DNA from: Rhodobacter sp.
GTDB lineage: Bacteria > Pseudomonadota > Alphaproteobacteria > Rhodobacterales > Rhodobacteraceae
Direction: 5' to 3'
Assembly (NCBI GenBank): GCA_013824055.1
Contig: PNNE01000458.1
Coordinates: 1-30,161, forward strand
Length of the DNA: 30,161 nt
Positions 23,327 to 30,161 of this stretch are shown here, one piece after another. The notes beneath the pieces are model-generated. The model did not search any database. It saw nothing but the letters and a program-made list of their open reading frames with translations, and was not told where the DNA came from. The translations under genes and the position numbers were made by a program. Each line of letters starts with the position of its first letter. Position 1 is the first letter of the stretch.

Positions 23327-23582
23327 CCCTTTCCGGGGCGGTGGGGGCGGTGCCCTGCGCGCAGGCTTGCCAGGTTGAAGCCAGCCGCTCTGTCCCGCCC
23401 GAGGCTGGGCGGTCCGGGGCTGGGCGGTCCGAGGCGGGGTCGCGGGTCGGGAAACGGTGAACGCTGGCAGCCAAACGACTGATTTTCTTGCGTTTGCGCC
23501 GATTGTCCGCAGTGGGCAGACCCGCCCTTGCCTGCCCATTCCTCCCGCGCTAGGCTTTGCCCGACCCGCGCAGGAGACCCCC
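23327..23582. other. 256-bp intergenic region with a 15-bp tandem repeat
   Basis: A 15-bp unit (GGCTGGGCGGTCCGG, then GGCTGGGCGGTCCGA) occurs twice at 23403-23432 with a degenerate third copy after it. A 12-bp palindrome CCTGCGCGCAGG lies at 23354-23365 and may belong to a weak terminator of the DUF4202 gene. The last 60 bases hold the candidate ridA promoter. No gene is seen. Confidence 0.5.
23528..23556 (+). promoter_or_regulatory. Candidate sigma-70-type promoter for the RidA-family gene
   Basis: TTGCCT (23528-23533), a 17-base spacer and TAGGCT (23551-23556) match the vegetative consensus at 4/6 and 3/6 positions, ending 26 bases before the ATG. The spacing is ideal and the gene follows a 256-bp gap, but the -10 is weak, as is usual in GC-rich alphaproteobacteria. 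Confidence 0.4.
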
Positions 23583-24044
23583 ATGCACCCGATCGAGAAA
23601 CGCCTTGCCGAGCTTGGCGTCACCCTTCCCGACGCCCCCGCCCCGGCGGCGAACTATGTTCCCTTCGTCCAGGTGGGGGCTCTGGTCCACATCTCGGGCC
23701 AGATCAGCCAGAACGAGCACGGCCTGATCAAGGGCAAGCTGGGCGAGGATCTTTCCTTCGAACAGGGGGCCGAGGCCGCGAGACGCTGCGCGATCTCGCT
23801 GCTGGCCCAGCTGAAGAAGGCCGTCGGCGGCGACTGGGACCGGCTGGACCGGGCCGTCAAGCTGGTGGGCTTCGTGAACTCCACCCCCGATTTCACCGAC
23901 CAGCCCAAGGTGATCAACGGCGCCTCGGACTTCCTGGTCGCCGTCCTGGGCGACGCGGGCCGCCATGCCCGCTCGGCGGTGTCGGCCGCCTCGCTGCCCC
24001 TGGGTGTGGCTGTGGAAATCGAAGCGATCTTCGCCCTGAAATGA
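23583..24044 (+). CDS. RidA-family (YjgF/YER057c/UK114) protein
   Basis: A 153-residue RidA-superfamily protein of the longer subfamily. Archetypal RidA deaminates reactive enamine/imine intermediates from pyridoxal-phosphate enzymes; the substrate of this subfamily is less certain. Seen: FVQVGALVHISGQISQNEHG, GKLGEDLSFEQGAEAARRCAISLLAQLKKAVG, LVGFVNSTPDFTDQPKVINGASDFLVAVLGDAGRHARSAV, with the conserved Arg of GRHARSAV that binds the substrate carboxylate, and a terminal VEIEAIF. CAGGAGA precedes the ATG at 23583. The upstream in-frame extension lacks family similarity. Confidence 0.92.
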   Translation: MHPIEKRLAELGVTLPDAPAPAANYVPFVQVGALVHISGQISQNEHGLIKGKLGEDLSFEQGAEAARRCAISLLAQLKKAVGGDWDRLDRAVKLVGFVNSTPDFTDQPKVINGASDFLVAVLGDAGRHARSAVSAASLPLGVAVEIEAIFALK

Positions 24045-24064
24045 CCCGCCGAAAATGACCCGCG
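24039..24064 (+). repeat. 14-bp direct duplication at the ridA-GDPD junction
   Basis: AAATGACCCGC occurs twice with a 14-base period across the junction. The first copy contains the ridA stop (TGA at 24042-24044) and an ATG that runs into a stop after five codons; the second contains the GDPD start. It resembles a slipped-strand duplication that displaced an original overlapping start. Confidence 0.6.
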
Positions 24065-24828
24065 TCCCGCTGCCGGAAGCCTTCCTGAAACTGCCCATTG
24101 CCCACCGCGCCCTGCATGACCGGGCGCAGGGGCGGATCGAGAATTCGCTCTGTGCGATCCGGGCGGCGATCGAGGCCGGATATGCCATCGAGATCGACCT
24201 TCAGCTGTCGTCGGACGGCGTGCCGATGGTCTTTCATGACGAGGAGCTTGACCGCCTGGCCGGGGACGTCGGTCCGGTCAACCTGCGGACAGCCGCGCAG
24301 CTGGGGAAGATCCGCCTGCGGGACTCCACCGACACGATACCCACCCTTGCGCAGGTGCTGGCGCTGATCGACGGGAAGGTCCCGCTGCTGATCGAGATCA
24401 AGGACCAGACCCTGGTCATGGGCCCGACCGACGGCAGGCTGGAGACCGCGACGGCTTCAGCCTTGCAGGGCTACACGGGCGATGTCGCGGTGATGTCCTT
24501 CAACCCGCATTCTGTCGCGCAGATGGCGCGGCTGGTCCCGCACCTGCCGCGGGGGATCACCACGTCGGCCTTTGATCCCGTCGACTGGGCGCCGCTGCCT
24601 GGGGACGTCTGCGACCGGCTGCGCCCGATCCCGGATTACGATGCGACTGGCGCCAGCTTCATCAGCCATGAGGCGCGCGATCTTGCCCGGCCCCGGGTGG
24701 CCGAGCTGAAGGCGCAGGGCGCGGCGATCCTGTGCTGGACGACCCGCTCTGCCGCCGACGAGGCCCTGGCCCGGCGGATTGCCGACAATGTGACCTTCGA
24801 AGGCTACCCGGCAGCGCTTCCGGCTTGA
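24055..24828 (+). CDS. Glycerophosphodiester phosphodiesterase
   Basis: A 257-residue GDPD TIM-barrel enzyme, splitting glycerophosphodiesters to glycerol-3-phosphate and an alcohol. The catalytic set is visible: HRAL (His near 17), IENSLCAIRAAIEAGYAIEIDLQLSSDG with the Glu and the EID metal ligands, MVFHDEELDRL with the second catalytic His, and LLIEIKDQ. No signal peptide, so it is probably cytoplasmic. The ATG lies 10 bases after the ridA stop, in a near-duplicate of the ridA end (AAATGACCCGC twice), without a clear ribosome site, suggesting coupling to ridA. Confidence 0.92.
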   Translation: MTRVPLPEAFLKLPIAHRALHDRAQGRIENSLCAIRAAIEAGYAIEIDLQLSSDGVPMVFHDEELDRLAGDVGPVNLRTAAQLGKIRLRDSTDTIPTLAQVLALIDGKVPLLIEIKDQTLVMGPTDGRLETATASALQGYTGDVAVMSFNPHSVAQMARLVPHLPRGITTSAFDPVDWAPLPGDVCDRLRPIPDYDATGASFISHEARDLARPRVAELKAQGAAILCWTTRSAADEALARRIADNVTFEGYPAALPA

Positions 24829-24875
24829 CCTTCCTGCCCCGCCCGCCACCTATCCCCTGACCCGAGGGGGCGCGA

Positions 24876-26033
24876 ATGGCCGACCTGACCCTGCACGAGA
24901 CCCTGTCCGAAATCTCTGCCGCAGACTGGGACGCGGTGGCCGCGCCCGAACAGGCGGACGGCCGCCCGCTGGACCCCTTCACCACACACCGCTTTCTGGC
25001 GGCGCTGGAGGATTCCGGCTCCACCGGCACCGGGACCGGCTGGCAGGCGCGGCCTCTGGTCCTGCGCGATGCGGGCAAGCTTTTGGCCGCGACGCCGCTT
25101 TACGTGAAGTCCAACAGCCAGGGCGAATACATCTTCGACCACGGCTGGGCCGACGCGCTGGAGCGGGCAGGGGGCCGCTACTACCCCAAGCTGCAGATCG
25201 CGGTGCCGTTCACCCCGGCCACCGGGCGCAGGTTCCTCGGGGACGCCGATCACCGTGAGGTGCTGTGGCGGGGCGCCATCGCGGTCACGGCGCAGAACCG
25301 GCTTTCCAGCCTGCACGCCACCTTCTGCACCGCCGACGAAGCCAGGGCCCTGGCTGGGGTCGAGGGCACGCTGCACCGCGTCACCCAGCAGTTCCACTGG
25401 GAGAACCGGGGGTATGACAGCTTTGACGGCTTTCTTGGCGACCTGGCCAGCCGCAAGCGCAAGATGATCCGGAAGGAACGCGAGACGGCCCGCGCCTCGG
25501 GCCTGACGATCCGCGCGCTGACCGCAGACGAGATCAAGCCGCAGCACTGGGACGCCTTCTGGCAGTTCTACCAGGACACCGGCAGCCGCAAATGGGGCAC
25601 GCCCTACCTGACCCGCAAGGCCTTCACCCGCTTTCATCAGACGATGCGGCAGGATATCCTTCTGGTCCTGGCCTTCAACGGCGACCGCCCCGTGGCGGGG
25701 GCGCTGAACTTCATCGGACGCGAGACGCTGTATGGCCGCTACTGGGGCTGCACCGAGGATCATCCCTGCCTGCATTTCGAGCTGTGCTATTACCAGGCCA
25801 TCGACTGGGCCATCGCCAACGGCCTGCAACGGGTCGAGGCCGGTGCGCAGGGCGAACACAAGCTGGCGCGCGGCTATCTGCCGGTCGAGGTCCATTCCCT
25901 GCACTGGATCGCGGAACCCGCGTTCCGCACGGCAGTTGACCGCTACCTGCAGGCGGAACGCCGCGCCGTAGGCGAAGAGATCGAGGTGCTGACCGCTTAC
26001 GGCCCCTTCCGCAAGCACGCGGGGCGGGAGTAG
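24876..26033 (+). CDS. FemAB/GNAT-like acyltransferase (DUF482/peptidogalycan-type protein)
   Basis: A 385-residue protein matching the DUF482 (FemAB-like, GNAT-fold) family found widely in proteobacteria. Seen in order: an N-terminal SEISAADWDAVA, FTTHRFLAALEDSGS, PLYVKSNSQGEYIFDHGWADALERAGGRYYPKLQIAVPFTPATGRRFL, FHWENRGYDSFDGFLGDLASRKRKMIRKERE, FWQFYQDTGSRKWGTPYLTRKAF, and GALNFIGRETLYGRYWGCTEDHPCLHFELCYYQAIDWAI...GAQGEHKLARGYLPVEVHSLHWI. The true substrate is unknown. No ribosome site better than GAGGGGGCG is seen. The gene stands alone between GDPD and the repeat-broken small gene. Confidence 0.88.
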   Translation: MADLTLHETLSEISAADWDAVAAPEQADGRPLDPFTTHRFLAALEDSGSTGTGTGWQARPLVLRDAGKLLAATPLYVKSNSQGEYIFDHGWADALERAGGRYYPKLQIAVPFTPATGRRFLGDADHREVLWRGAIAVTAQNRLSSLHATFCTADEARALAGVEGTLHRVTQQFHWENRGYDSFDGFLGDLASRKRKMIRKERETARASGLTIRALTADEIKPQHWDAFWQFYQDTGSRKWGTPYLTRKAFTRFHQTMRQDILLVLAFNGDRPVAGALNFIGRETLYGRYWGCTEDHPCLHFELCYYQAIDWAIANGLQRVEAGAQGEHKLARGYLPVEVHSLHWIAEPAFRTAVDRYLQAERRAVGEEIEVLTAYGPFRKHAGRE

Positions 26034-26056
26034 TCTGCAAGGAACGGAGGACCCAG

Positions 26057-26307
26057 ATGCCGATCCGCCACACCACCCCGCAGGCGCGCGGCCGCATCGC
26101 GCGCCGGATGCCGAAGGACGCCGGATGCTGAAGGACGCCGGATGCCGAAGGACGCCGGATGCTGAAGGACGCCGGATGCCGAAGGACGCAGGCCCGCCCG
26201 ATGACAGCGTGGTGCCTGACGGCGACCCGGCCATCAAGGCGCCAACCTTCGCAGATGCGGGCCTGATGGCCAGCGACACTGCCCTGATCCAGGAGATGAC
26301 CTCATGA
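26057..26307 (+). pseudogene. Small gene frameshifted by a 17-bp tandem repeat
   Basis: A GGAGG site at 26046-26050 precedes an ATG at 26057 that reads MPIRHTTPQARGRIARRMPKDAGC and stops at 26131 inside the second unit of a five-copy 17-bp repeat. The frame after the array (RMPKDAGPPDDSVVPDGDPAIKAPTFADAGLMASDTALIQEMTS) ends at 26307, overlapping the next gene's ATG. The first and last repeat units are read in the same phase (RMPKDA) by the upstream and downstream parts. With a single unit the gene would therefore be one open frame of 60 residues, coupled to the dehydratase gene. Four extra units add 68 bp (2 mod 3) and break it. Translation might restart at the ATG at 26125, which overlaps the TGA. 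I do not recognise the protein. Confidence 0.6.
26106..26190 (+). repeat. Five-copy 17-bp tandem repeat (VNTR)
   Basis: Units start at 26106, 26123, 26140, 26157 and 26174. The consensus is GGATGCYGAAGGACGCC, with C and T alternating at position 7 (C, T, C, T, C), so the array has a higher-order 34-bp period, and only the last base of the final copy differs otherwise. Near identity points to recent expansion by slippage or unequal recombination. There are no spacers, so it is not a CRISPR array. Confidence 0.95.
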
Positions 26308-26669
26308 CCCCGCTGCTGCCCGAAGCTGACCGCAAGACCCGGCTGCCGCCGCTGGCCGAGACCGGCTGGGCCGCCGTTCCCGGCACGGATGCGATCCGCA
26401 AGGTCTGGAAGTTCCGCAACTTCAGCCAAGCCTGGGGCTTCATGTCCCGCGCGGCGCTGGTGGCCGAAAAGCTGAACCACCACCCGGAATGGCGGAACGT
26501 CTACAACGTGGTGGATGTGACGCTGACCACGCATGACTGCCACGGGATCAGCCAGCTGGACATCGACCTGGCGATGGCGATGGACAAGCTGGCCCCCGAC
26601 GCCCAGATCGAACGCAACCACGGCGAGCCGATCAGCTGCCTGTGCGAGATGCGCGCCCGCAAGGCCTGA
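26304..26669 (+). CDS. phhB: Pterin-4a-carbinolamine dehydratase
   Basis: A 121-residue PCD/DCoH-family protein that dehydrates 4a-hydroxytetrahydropterin, recycling the cofactor of aromatic amino acid hydroxylases. The signature is intact: EKLNHHPEW at 55-63 with the catalytic His pair (59-60), Tyr67, and TTHDCHGISQLDIDLA with His77. No phenylalanine hydroxylase gene is in the window. The ATG overlaps the end of the repeat-broken small gene by four bases (ATGA), so its translation may depend on that gene being read through. The C-terminus is about 20 residues longer than the shortest family members (NHGEPISCLCEMRARKA). Confidence 0.9.
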   Translation: MTPLLPEADRKTRLPPLAETGWAAVPGTDAIRKVWKFRNFSQAWGFMSRAALVAEKLNHHPEWRNVYNVVDVTLTTHDCHGISQLDIDLAMAMDKLAPDAQIERNHGEPISCLCEMRARKA

Positions 26670-26671
26670 GG

Positions 26672-26700
26672 TTGTCCGGCGGCGCAAAGGCCGCTAAACC
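26672..26700 (+). promoter_or_regulatory. Candidate sigma-70-type promoter for the methyltransferase gene
   Basis: TTGTCC (26672-26677), 17-base spacer, TAAACC (26695-26700): 4/6 and 3/6 matches to the consensus, in the 58-bp gap after phhB and 27 bases before the GTG start. Spacing is ideal; the -10 is weak. Confidence 0.4.
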
Positions 26701-26727
26701 CGTCCGAGAGTCGAACGGAGAGACGCC

Positions 26728-27387
26728 GTGCTGCAACGCCATGCCGACTGGTTCTCGGTCCTGGAGGTTGATCCTGCGGCCCGCGACCGGGCTCAGGCCG
26801 TGATGGCCGCGACGCTGGCGGTCTCGGCCGGGATGATGCACCAGCGCGATATCGAGGCACTGACGGCGCTGCTTCTGGCCCTGAAGCCGAAACGGATATT
26901 CGAGATCGGGACCTACAAGGGCGCGTCGTCCGAGATGATGCTGCGGCTTTTGCCCGAGGCAGAGGTGACCTCGATCGCCTTCGTCAACCCGGCCGAGACG
27001 CGGCAGTTCAACAACGACGATCTGGCAGTGGATGAGGTGGGCGCGCTGGTCAGCGCCGCAAACCGCAGCCGCTATGCCCAGCTGATCGGCGATTCCCACC
27101 AGATCGACCCGGCAGCCTTCGTCCGTGACCACGGGCGGATGGACCTGGTGTTCATCGACGGCGACCATTCCCGCGAAGGCGTTCGGCAGGACACCGAACT
27201 GGCCGATGCCATCCTGGTGCCGGGCGGGGCGATTGCCTGGCACGACGCCAACCCCAAGAAGCGCTACCTCGGGTCGCGCCTGTTTCTGGAACAGGACATG
27301 CAGCGGCTGGCGCTGGCGACGACCGATGATTTCATCGGCGGGGTGGCACTGTGGACGGAAGCGCTGGAGCGACAGCTTCGGGCTTAG
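26728..27387 (+). CDS. Class I SAM-dependent methyltransferase (Methyltransf_24 type)
   Basis: A 219-residue protein. The SAM-binding motif I region is KPKRIFEIGTYKGASSEMML near 52-70. GDSHQIDP, LVFIDGDHSREGVRQDTELADAILVPGGAIAWHDANP is the typical class I core with the DGDH acidic loop that marks the Methyltransf_24 group. The acceptor is unknown. The start is GTG at 26728 with CGGAGA 8-13 bases upstream; no ATG fits as well. Its stop overlaps the convergent HAD gene stop by four bases, with no room for a terminator between them. Confidence 0.85.
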   Translation: MLQRHADWFSVLEVDPAARDRAQAVMAATLAVSAGMMHQRDIEALTALLLALKPKRIFEIGTYKGASSEMMLRLLPEAEVTSIAFVNPAETRQFNNDDLAVDEVGALVSAANRSRYAQLIGDSHQIDPAAFVRDHGRMDLVFIDGDHSREGVRQDTELADAILVPGGAIAWHDANPKKRYLGSRLFLEQDMQRLALATTDDFIGGVALWTEALERQLRA

Positions 27388-28010
27388 AGCAGCCCCGCCA
27401 TCCGCGCCCCGGTCAGAAGGTCGGGGGCCAGATGGTGCGCCCAGCGGCCCTGGCTTGGCACCACGTCCGGCACTTGGACCACCACGCAGCCGGCACGATG
27501 CGCGGCCTCGGCCCCGGTTTCGCTGTCCTCGAACACCAGGCAGCGCGACGGGCTGACCCCGAACAGCGAGGCCGCCAAGAGATAGGGCTCGGGGTCGGGC
27601 TTCGGGGCGCGCACGTCGTCCAGGGTGACGACATGGGTAAAGGCATCGGCGATCCCGGCCAGTCCCAGCTTGCGATGCGCGCCGACCCGGCCGGTCGAGG
27701 TGACGATGGCCAGGGGAAAGGACAGCGCAGGCAACAGGTCAAGCGTGCCTGGCTTCAGGGCAAGGCCGCTGTCGACCCCGTCGTTGAACCCCTTGCGCCA
27801 GTGCAGGTTGACCGCGTCAAGATCGACCCCCGGCAGGGCGGCGCGGATGATCTGGGCGGCGGTGGGTTCGTCCTTGCCGACAAGTCCGTGCATGAACGCC
27901 TCGTCCACGTCATGCCCGTGCGCGGCAAAAGCCGCCAGCCCGGACGTGAGGGCGATGCTTTCGCTGTCGATCAGCGTGCCGTCAAGGTCGAAGAGAATGG
28001 CGTCGTACAT
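27384..28010 (-). CDS. HAD-superfamily phosphatase (phosphoglycolate phosphatase/beta-phosphoglucomutase-like)
   Basis: A 208-residue HAD hydrolase, subfamily IA. Motif I is DLDGT (nucleophile Asp8, acid Asp10), motif II is IVTSTGR with its Ser/Thr, motif III Lys is in APKPDPEPYL and motif IV is VFEDSETG. The helical cap lies about residues 15-85 (ESIALTSGLAAFAAHGHDVDEAFMHGLVGKDE). The exact phosphate ester is not determinable. The start at 28010 has GGAGG upstream. It follows the nucleotidase gene by 28 bp on the same strand, so the two probably form an operon, plausibly both releasing phosphate. Confidence 0.9.
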   Translation of the reverse strand: MYDAILFDLDGTLIDSESIALTSGLAAFAAHGHDVDEAFMHGLVGKDEPTAAQIIRAALPGVDLDAVNLHWRKGFNDGVDSGLALKPGTLDLLPALSFPLAIVTSTGRVGAHRKLGLAGIADAFTHVVTLDDVRAPKPDPEPYLLAASLFGVSPSRCLVFEDSETGAEAAHRAGCVVVQVPDVVPSQGRWAHHLAPDLLTGARMAGLL

Positions 28011-28038
28011 CAGGGCCTCCGCGCGATGGCATAGCCGA

Positions 28039-29991
28039 TCACAGATGCAGCCGGTAGTGGGTAAAGCCCTGGGCATCCCGGCCGATGGCCTGCGGTCGGT
28101 AGGGGGCGACGTCAGAGAGATGTGCCGCGGCCCCGTCTCCGGCGGCAAGGGTGACGCTGGTGCCCGGCATCGGCAGGAAGTGCCAGTTGCGCTGCGGGGC
28201 CGCGCCGACGCAGGGCCGGGACTGGACATGGGCGGCGATGATCGACTGCACCCTTGCGCCATCGGTGAAGGCGACCTGCAGATCGGCCGAGGGGTCCTGC
28301 AACCGCGCCCGCCCGACCCGGTGGCTGTTCGTGATCAGCAGGAATTCCTGATGCGGGTCGATGGGCCGGTCGCCGAAGCGAAGGCCGGTGATCCGCCGGG
28401 CATCCGGTTGCACCAGTCGGCCTCGGCCGTCAAAGCGGGCGGGCTGCGACAGGTCGATGGCGTAGGAGAGCTGCGGGATCGCCTCGAACAGGAAGGAGGG
28501 CACGCCGTCGTCATGCAGCGGCGCATCGACCGCCCCTGGAGTGACGCGCCGGAAGATCGCGGCCGACCGCTCCAGCCAGTCCGCGACCTCGGCCCCGGTC
28601 AACAGCAGCGTGACGACGGTGTTGGGAAAGGGGTAAAGGTCCGACAGGTTGCGCATCCGCAGGGGCCCCGCCGGAATCTCGGTGAAGTTGGCCGCACCGC
28701 CACGCCCTCCGCCGCGGTATGGGGTGGCCGAGGACAGCAGCGGCAGCTCGGACCAGGCGGTTCCGGCCAGGGCCTTGCCGACATGCCCGGCCTTGGCCTC
28801 GGCGACAAGCGCCAGTGCTGCTGAAGGCGCGGCGGTGGCAAAATTGGTGTGCAGCGGGACTGCCGCCTTGCCAAGCTGGCGGCGCGACCAGGCCAGCGCG
28901 GCGCGGTGGTCCGGGGCCAGCGCCTGATGCAGCGCCGGAGTGGGCGTGCGGTCGCTGCGCTGGCCGATCCGCGCCTGCGAGCCGACGACATGCCAGCGCC
29001 GCCCGCCCGTGCCAAGACGCTGCAGCCGAAGGTCGATGATGCCGACATGGTTCGCCGAATGTCCCGGCATCACTGCAGGCTTGCCCGCCAGCAGGCCCCG
29101 GACCGGATCGACGGCCGGAGAGCTGGGAAAGTTCGGTCCCGGAAAGGTCTGGTGGCTGTGGCCCGCGACGACGGCGTCGACCTCGGCCAGAGCGGCCAGG
29201 GCGGTCGCGGCGTTTTCGCTGCCGTCCTCGGGATCAAGCGCGCCGATCCCGGTGTGGGCCAGCGCCACGATGATGTCGGCGCCCTGCGCCCGCACGCGCG
29301 GCAGCCAGGCGCGGGCGGCGGCCAGGATGTCGCGGGTCTGCACCTGCCCGCCCAGCGTGTCGCGGTCCCATTCGGCGATCTGCGGTGGCGCAAAGCCGAT
29401 CACGCCGATCCGCAGGATATGGGCATTGCCCTCGTCATCGAAGATCTGCCGGCGCAGGATCGTGAAGGGCGGCATCAGGGTCTTGTCCCGCGCCGGGCTG
29501 GTGCCAAGCCGGGTGGCGATATTGGCCGAGACGACGGGGAAGCGGGCCTCGGCCAGCACGTCGGTCAGAAAGCGCAGGCCGTAATCGAATTCGTGGTTGC
29601 CCAGGGTCGCCGCGTCATAGCCCAGGGTGTTGAACGCGGTGATCACCGGATGCGCCCGACGCCGCCGGGCCGTGGCGGCATAATCGGCCAGCGGGCTGCC
29701 CTGCAGGAAGTCGCCGTTGTCGAACAGCAGGCAGTTGCGCGCCTCGCCCCGCGCCTCGGCGATCTGCTGCGAGATCGCGCCCAGGCCAAGGTCCGCATTG
29801 GGCCGGTTGGCGCAATAGTCATATGGCATCACGCTGGCATGCAGGTCGCTGGTCGCAATCAGTCGCAGCGAGGCAAGCGGGCGGCCAGCAAGCTGGCCAG
29901 AGGTCGCACCGGCGTGCTGGTGTCCGGCCTCGGCCGCGGAATCCCTGGTCTCTGTCGAATGGGCAAGTGACGCTGAGGGAACCTGATACAT
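28039..29991 (-). CDS. cpdB: 2',3'-cyclic-nucleotide 2'-phosphodiesterase/3'-nucleotidase (CpdB-like), no signal peptide seen
   Basis: A 650-residue two-domain 5'-nucleotidase-family enzyme. The N-terminal metallophosphoesterase domain (about 42-330) shows SDLHASVMPYDY (Asp49, His51), FDNGDFLQGSPLADY, TLGNHEFDYGLRFL and VVAGHSHQTFPGPNF. The C-terminal nucleotide-binding domain (about 370-600) shows RMRNLSDLYPFPNTVVTLLLTG and FLFEAIPQLSYAIDLSQPARFDGRGRLV, typical of CpdB. CpdB of enterobacteria is periplasmic, but here the first 40 residues (MYQVPSASLAHSTETRDSAAEAGHQHAG...) are polar with no hydrophobic core, and no better upstream start exists before an in-frame stop. It may be cytoplasmic or use another route. 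Confidence 0.88.
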   Translation of the reverse strand: MYQVPSASLAHSTETRDSAAEAGHQHAGATSGQLAGRPLASLRLIATSDLHASVMPYDYCANRPNADLGLGAISQQIAEARGEARNCLLFDNGDFLQGSPLADYAATARRRRAHPVITAFNTLGYDAATLGNHEFDYGLRFLTDVLAEARFPVVSANIATRLGTSPARDKTLMPPFTILRRQIFDDEGNAHILRIGVIGFAPPQIAEWDRDTLGGQVQTRDILAAARAWLPRVRAQGADIIVALAHTGIGALDPEDGSENAATALAALAEVDAVVAGHSHQTFPGPNFPSSPAVDPVRGLLAGKPAVMPGHSANHVGIIDLRLQRLGTGGRRWHVVGSQARIGQRSDRTPTPALHQALAPDHRAALAWSRRQLGKAAVPLHTNFATAAPSAALALVAEAKAGHVGKALAGTAWSELPLLSSATPYRGGGRGGAANFTEIPAGPLRMRNLSDLYPFPNTVVTLLLTGAEVADWLERSAAIFRRVTPGAVDAPLHDDGVPSFLFEAIPQLSYAIDLSQPARFDGRGRLVQPDARRITGLRFGDRPIDPHQEFLLITNSHRVGRARLQDPSADLQVAFTDGARVQSIIAAHVQSRPCVGAAPQRNWHFLPMPGTSVTLAAGDGAAAHLSDVAPYRPQAIGRDAQGFTHYRLHL

Positions 29992-30070
29992 GAATCTTCC
30001 AGCGCCTGGTACGTGTATTGCTCGGTCCTGTTGACCGGACCTGCATCCAGAAGCAGACCCGGCATCAGGC

Positions 30071-30100
30071 GATGTATCGTTCCGGTTGTGGCAATGTTAA
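30071..30100 (-). promoter_or_regulatory. Candidate promoter for the cpdB-HAD operon
   Basis: On the minus strand TTAACA (30100-30095) is followed after 18 bases by TACATC (30076-30071); matches are 5/6 and 3/6 to the sigma-70 consensus. This 170-bp end of the window is noticeably more AT-rich than the genes around it, as expected for a promoter region. A leader of about 80 bases would precede the cpdB ATG. Confidence 0.35.
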
Positions 30101-30161
30101 GGCAAATTGTCGTTATTCCCGTATAGGTTGCAAAGCCTGAGTCGATGGACGTTGATCTTTT

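Noticed and set aside
26106..26190. CRISPR-like array
   Set aside because: The 17-bp units abut with no unique spacers and there are no cas genes.
24804..26687. Minus-strand frame of 627 codons, containing a repeated FxIRRPSASG-like segment
   Set aside because: The repeated segment is only the reverse translation of the 17-bp DNA repeat; the rest is antisense to the FemAB-like and phhB genes.

Overview
This GC-rich window (no tRNA, rRNA, CRISPR or insertion sequence seen) looks like a chromosomal segment of an alphaproteobacterium, most probably a Rhodobacterales (Rhodobacter/Paracoccus-like) member. The basis is the protein types, the PaaN-type phenylacetate system, the ure and urt operons lying head to tail, and the extra small genes inside the urease operon. 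The genus cannot be fixed from this window.

Region 1 (1-10451) is part of an aerobic phenylacetate (paa) cluster. paaG, paaI and the start of paaK run leftwards off the edge. Divergently, paaN is followed by a complete branched-chain-type (HAAT) ABC transporter (binding protein, two permeases, two ATPases) and a fused enoyl-CoA hydratase/3-hydroxyacyl-CoA dehydrogenase. A perfect 12-bp palindrome lies in the divergent promoter region. The transporter is a good candidate importer for phenylacetate or a related aromatic acid (inference). The last enzyme appears to lack its C-terminal tail and is followed by 288 bp with no recognisable gene before the urease operon.

Region 2 (10740-16380) is a complete urease operon, ureD-A-(small secreted protein)-B-(Met-rich protein)-C-E-F-G, ended by a strong intrinsic terminator. 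All expected nickel ligands of UreC are present. Two uncharacterised small genes split the structural subunit genes.

Region 3 (16628-22682) is the urea ABC transporter urtABCDE. Together regions 2 and 3 form a urea-uptake and hydrolysis module delivering ammonium. Both ABC operons carry a stable hairpin directly after the binding-protein gene, and a second hairpin lies between urtB and urtC.

Region 4 (22775-30161) holds housekeeping or poorly known genes: a DUF4202 protein, a RidA-family protein, a glycerophosphodiester phosphodiesterase, a FemAB/GNAT-like protein, a pterin-4a-carbinolamine dehydratase and a methyltransferase on the plus strand. On the minus strand, a cyclic-nucleotide phosphodiesterase/nucleotidase is followed by a HAD phosphatase. 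Just before the dehydratase gene, a five-copy 17-bp tandem repeat frameshifts a small gene that would be open with one copy. This is one of several short tandem duplications (12-17 bp) in the window. No wholly new defence or mobile system was found; the most novel-looking items are the repeat-broken gene and the two small proteins inside the urease operon.
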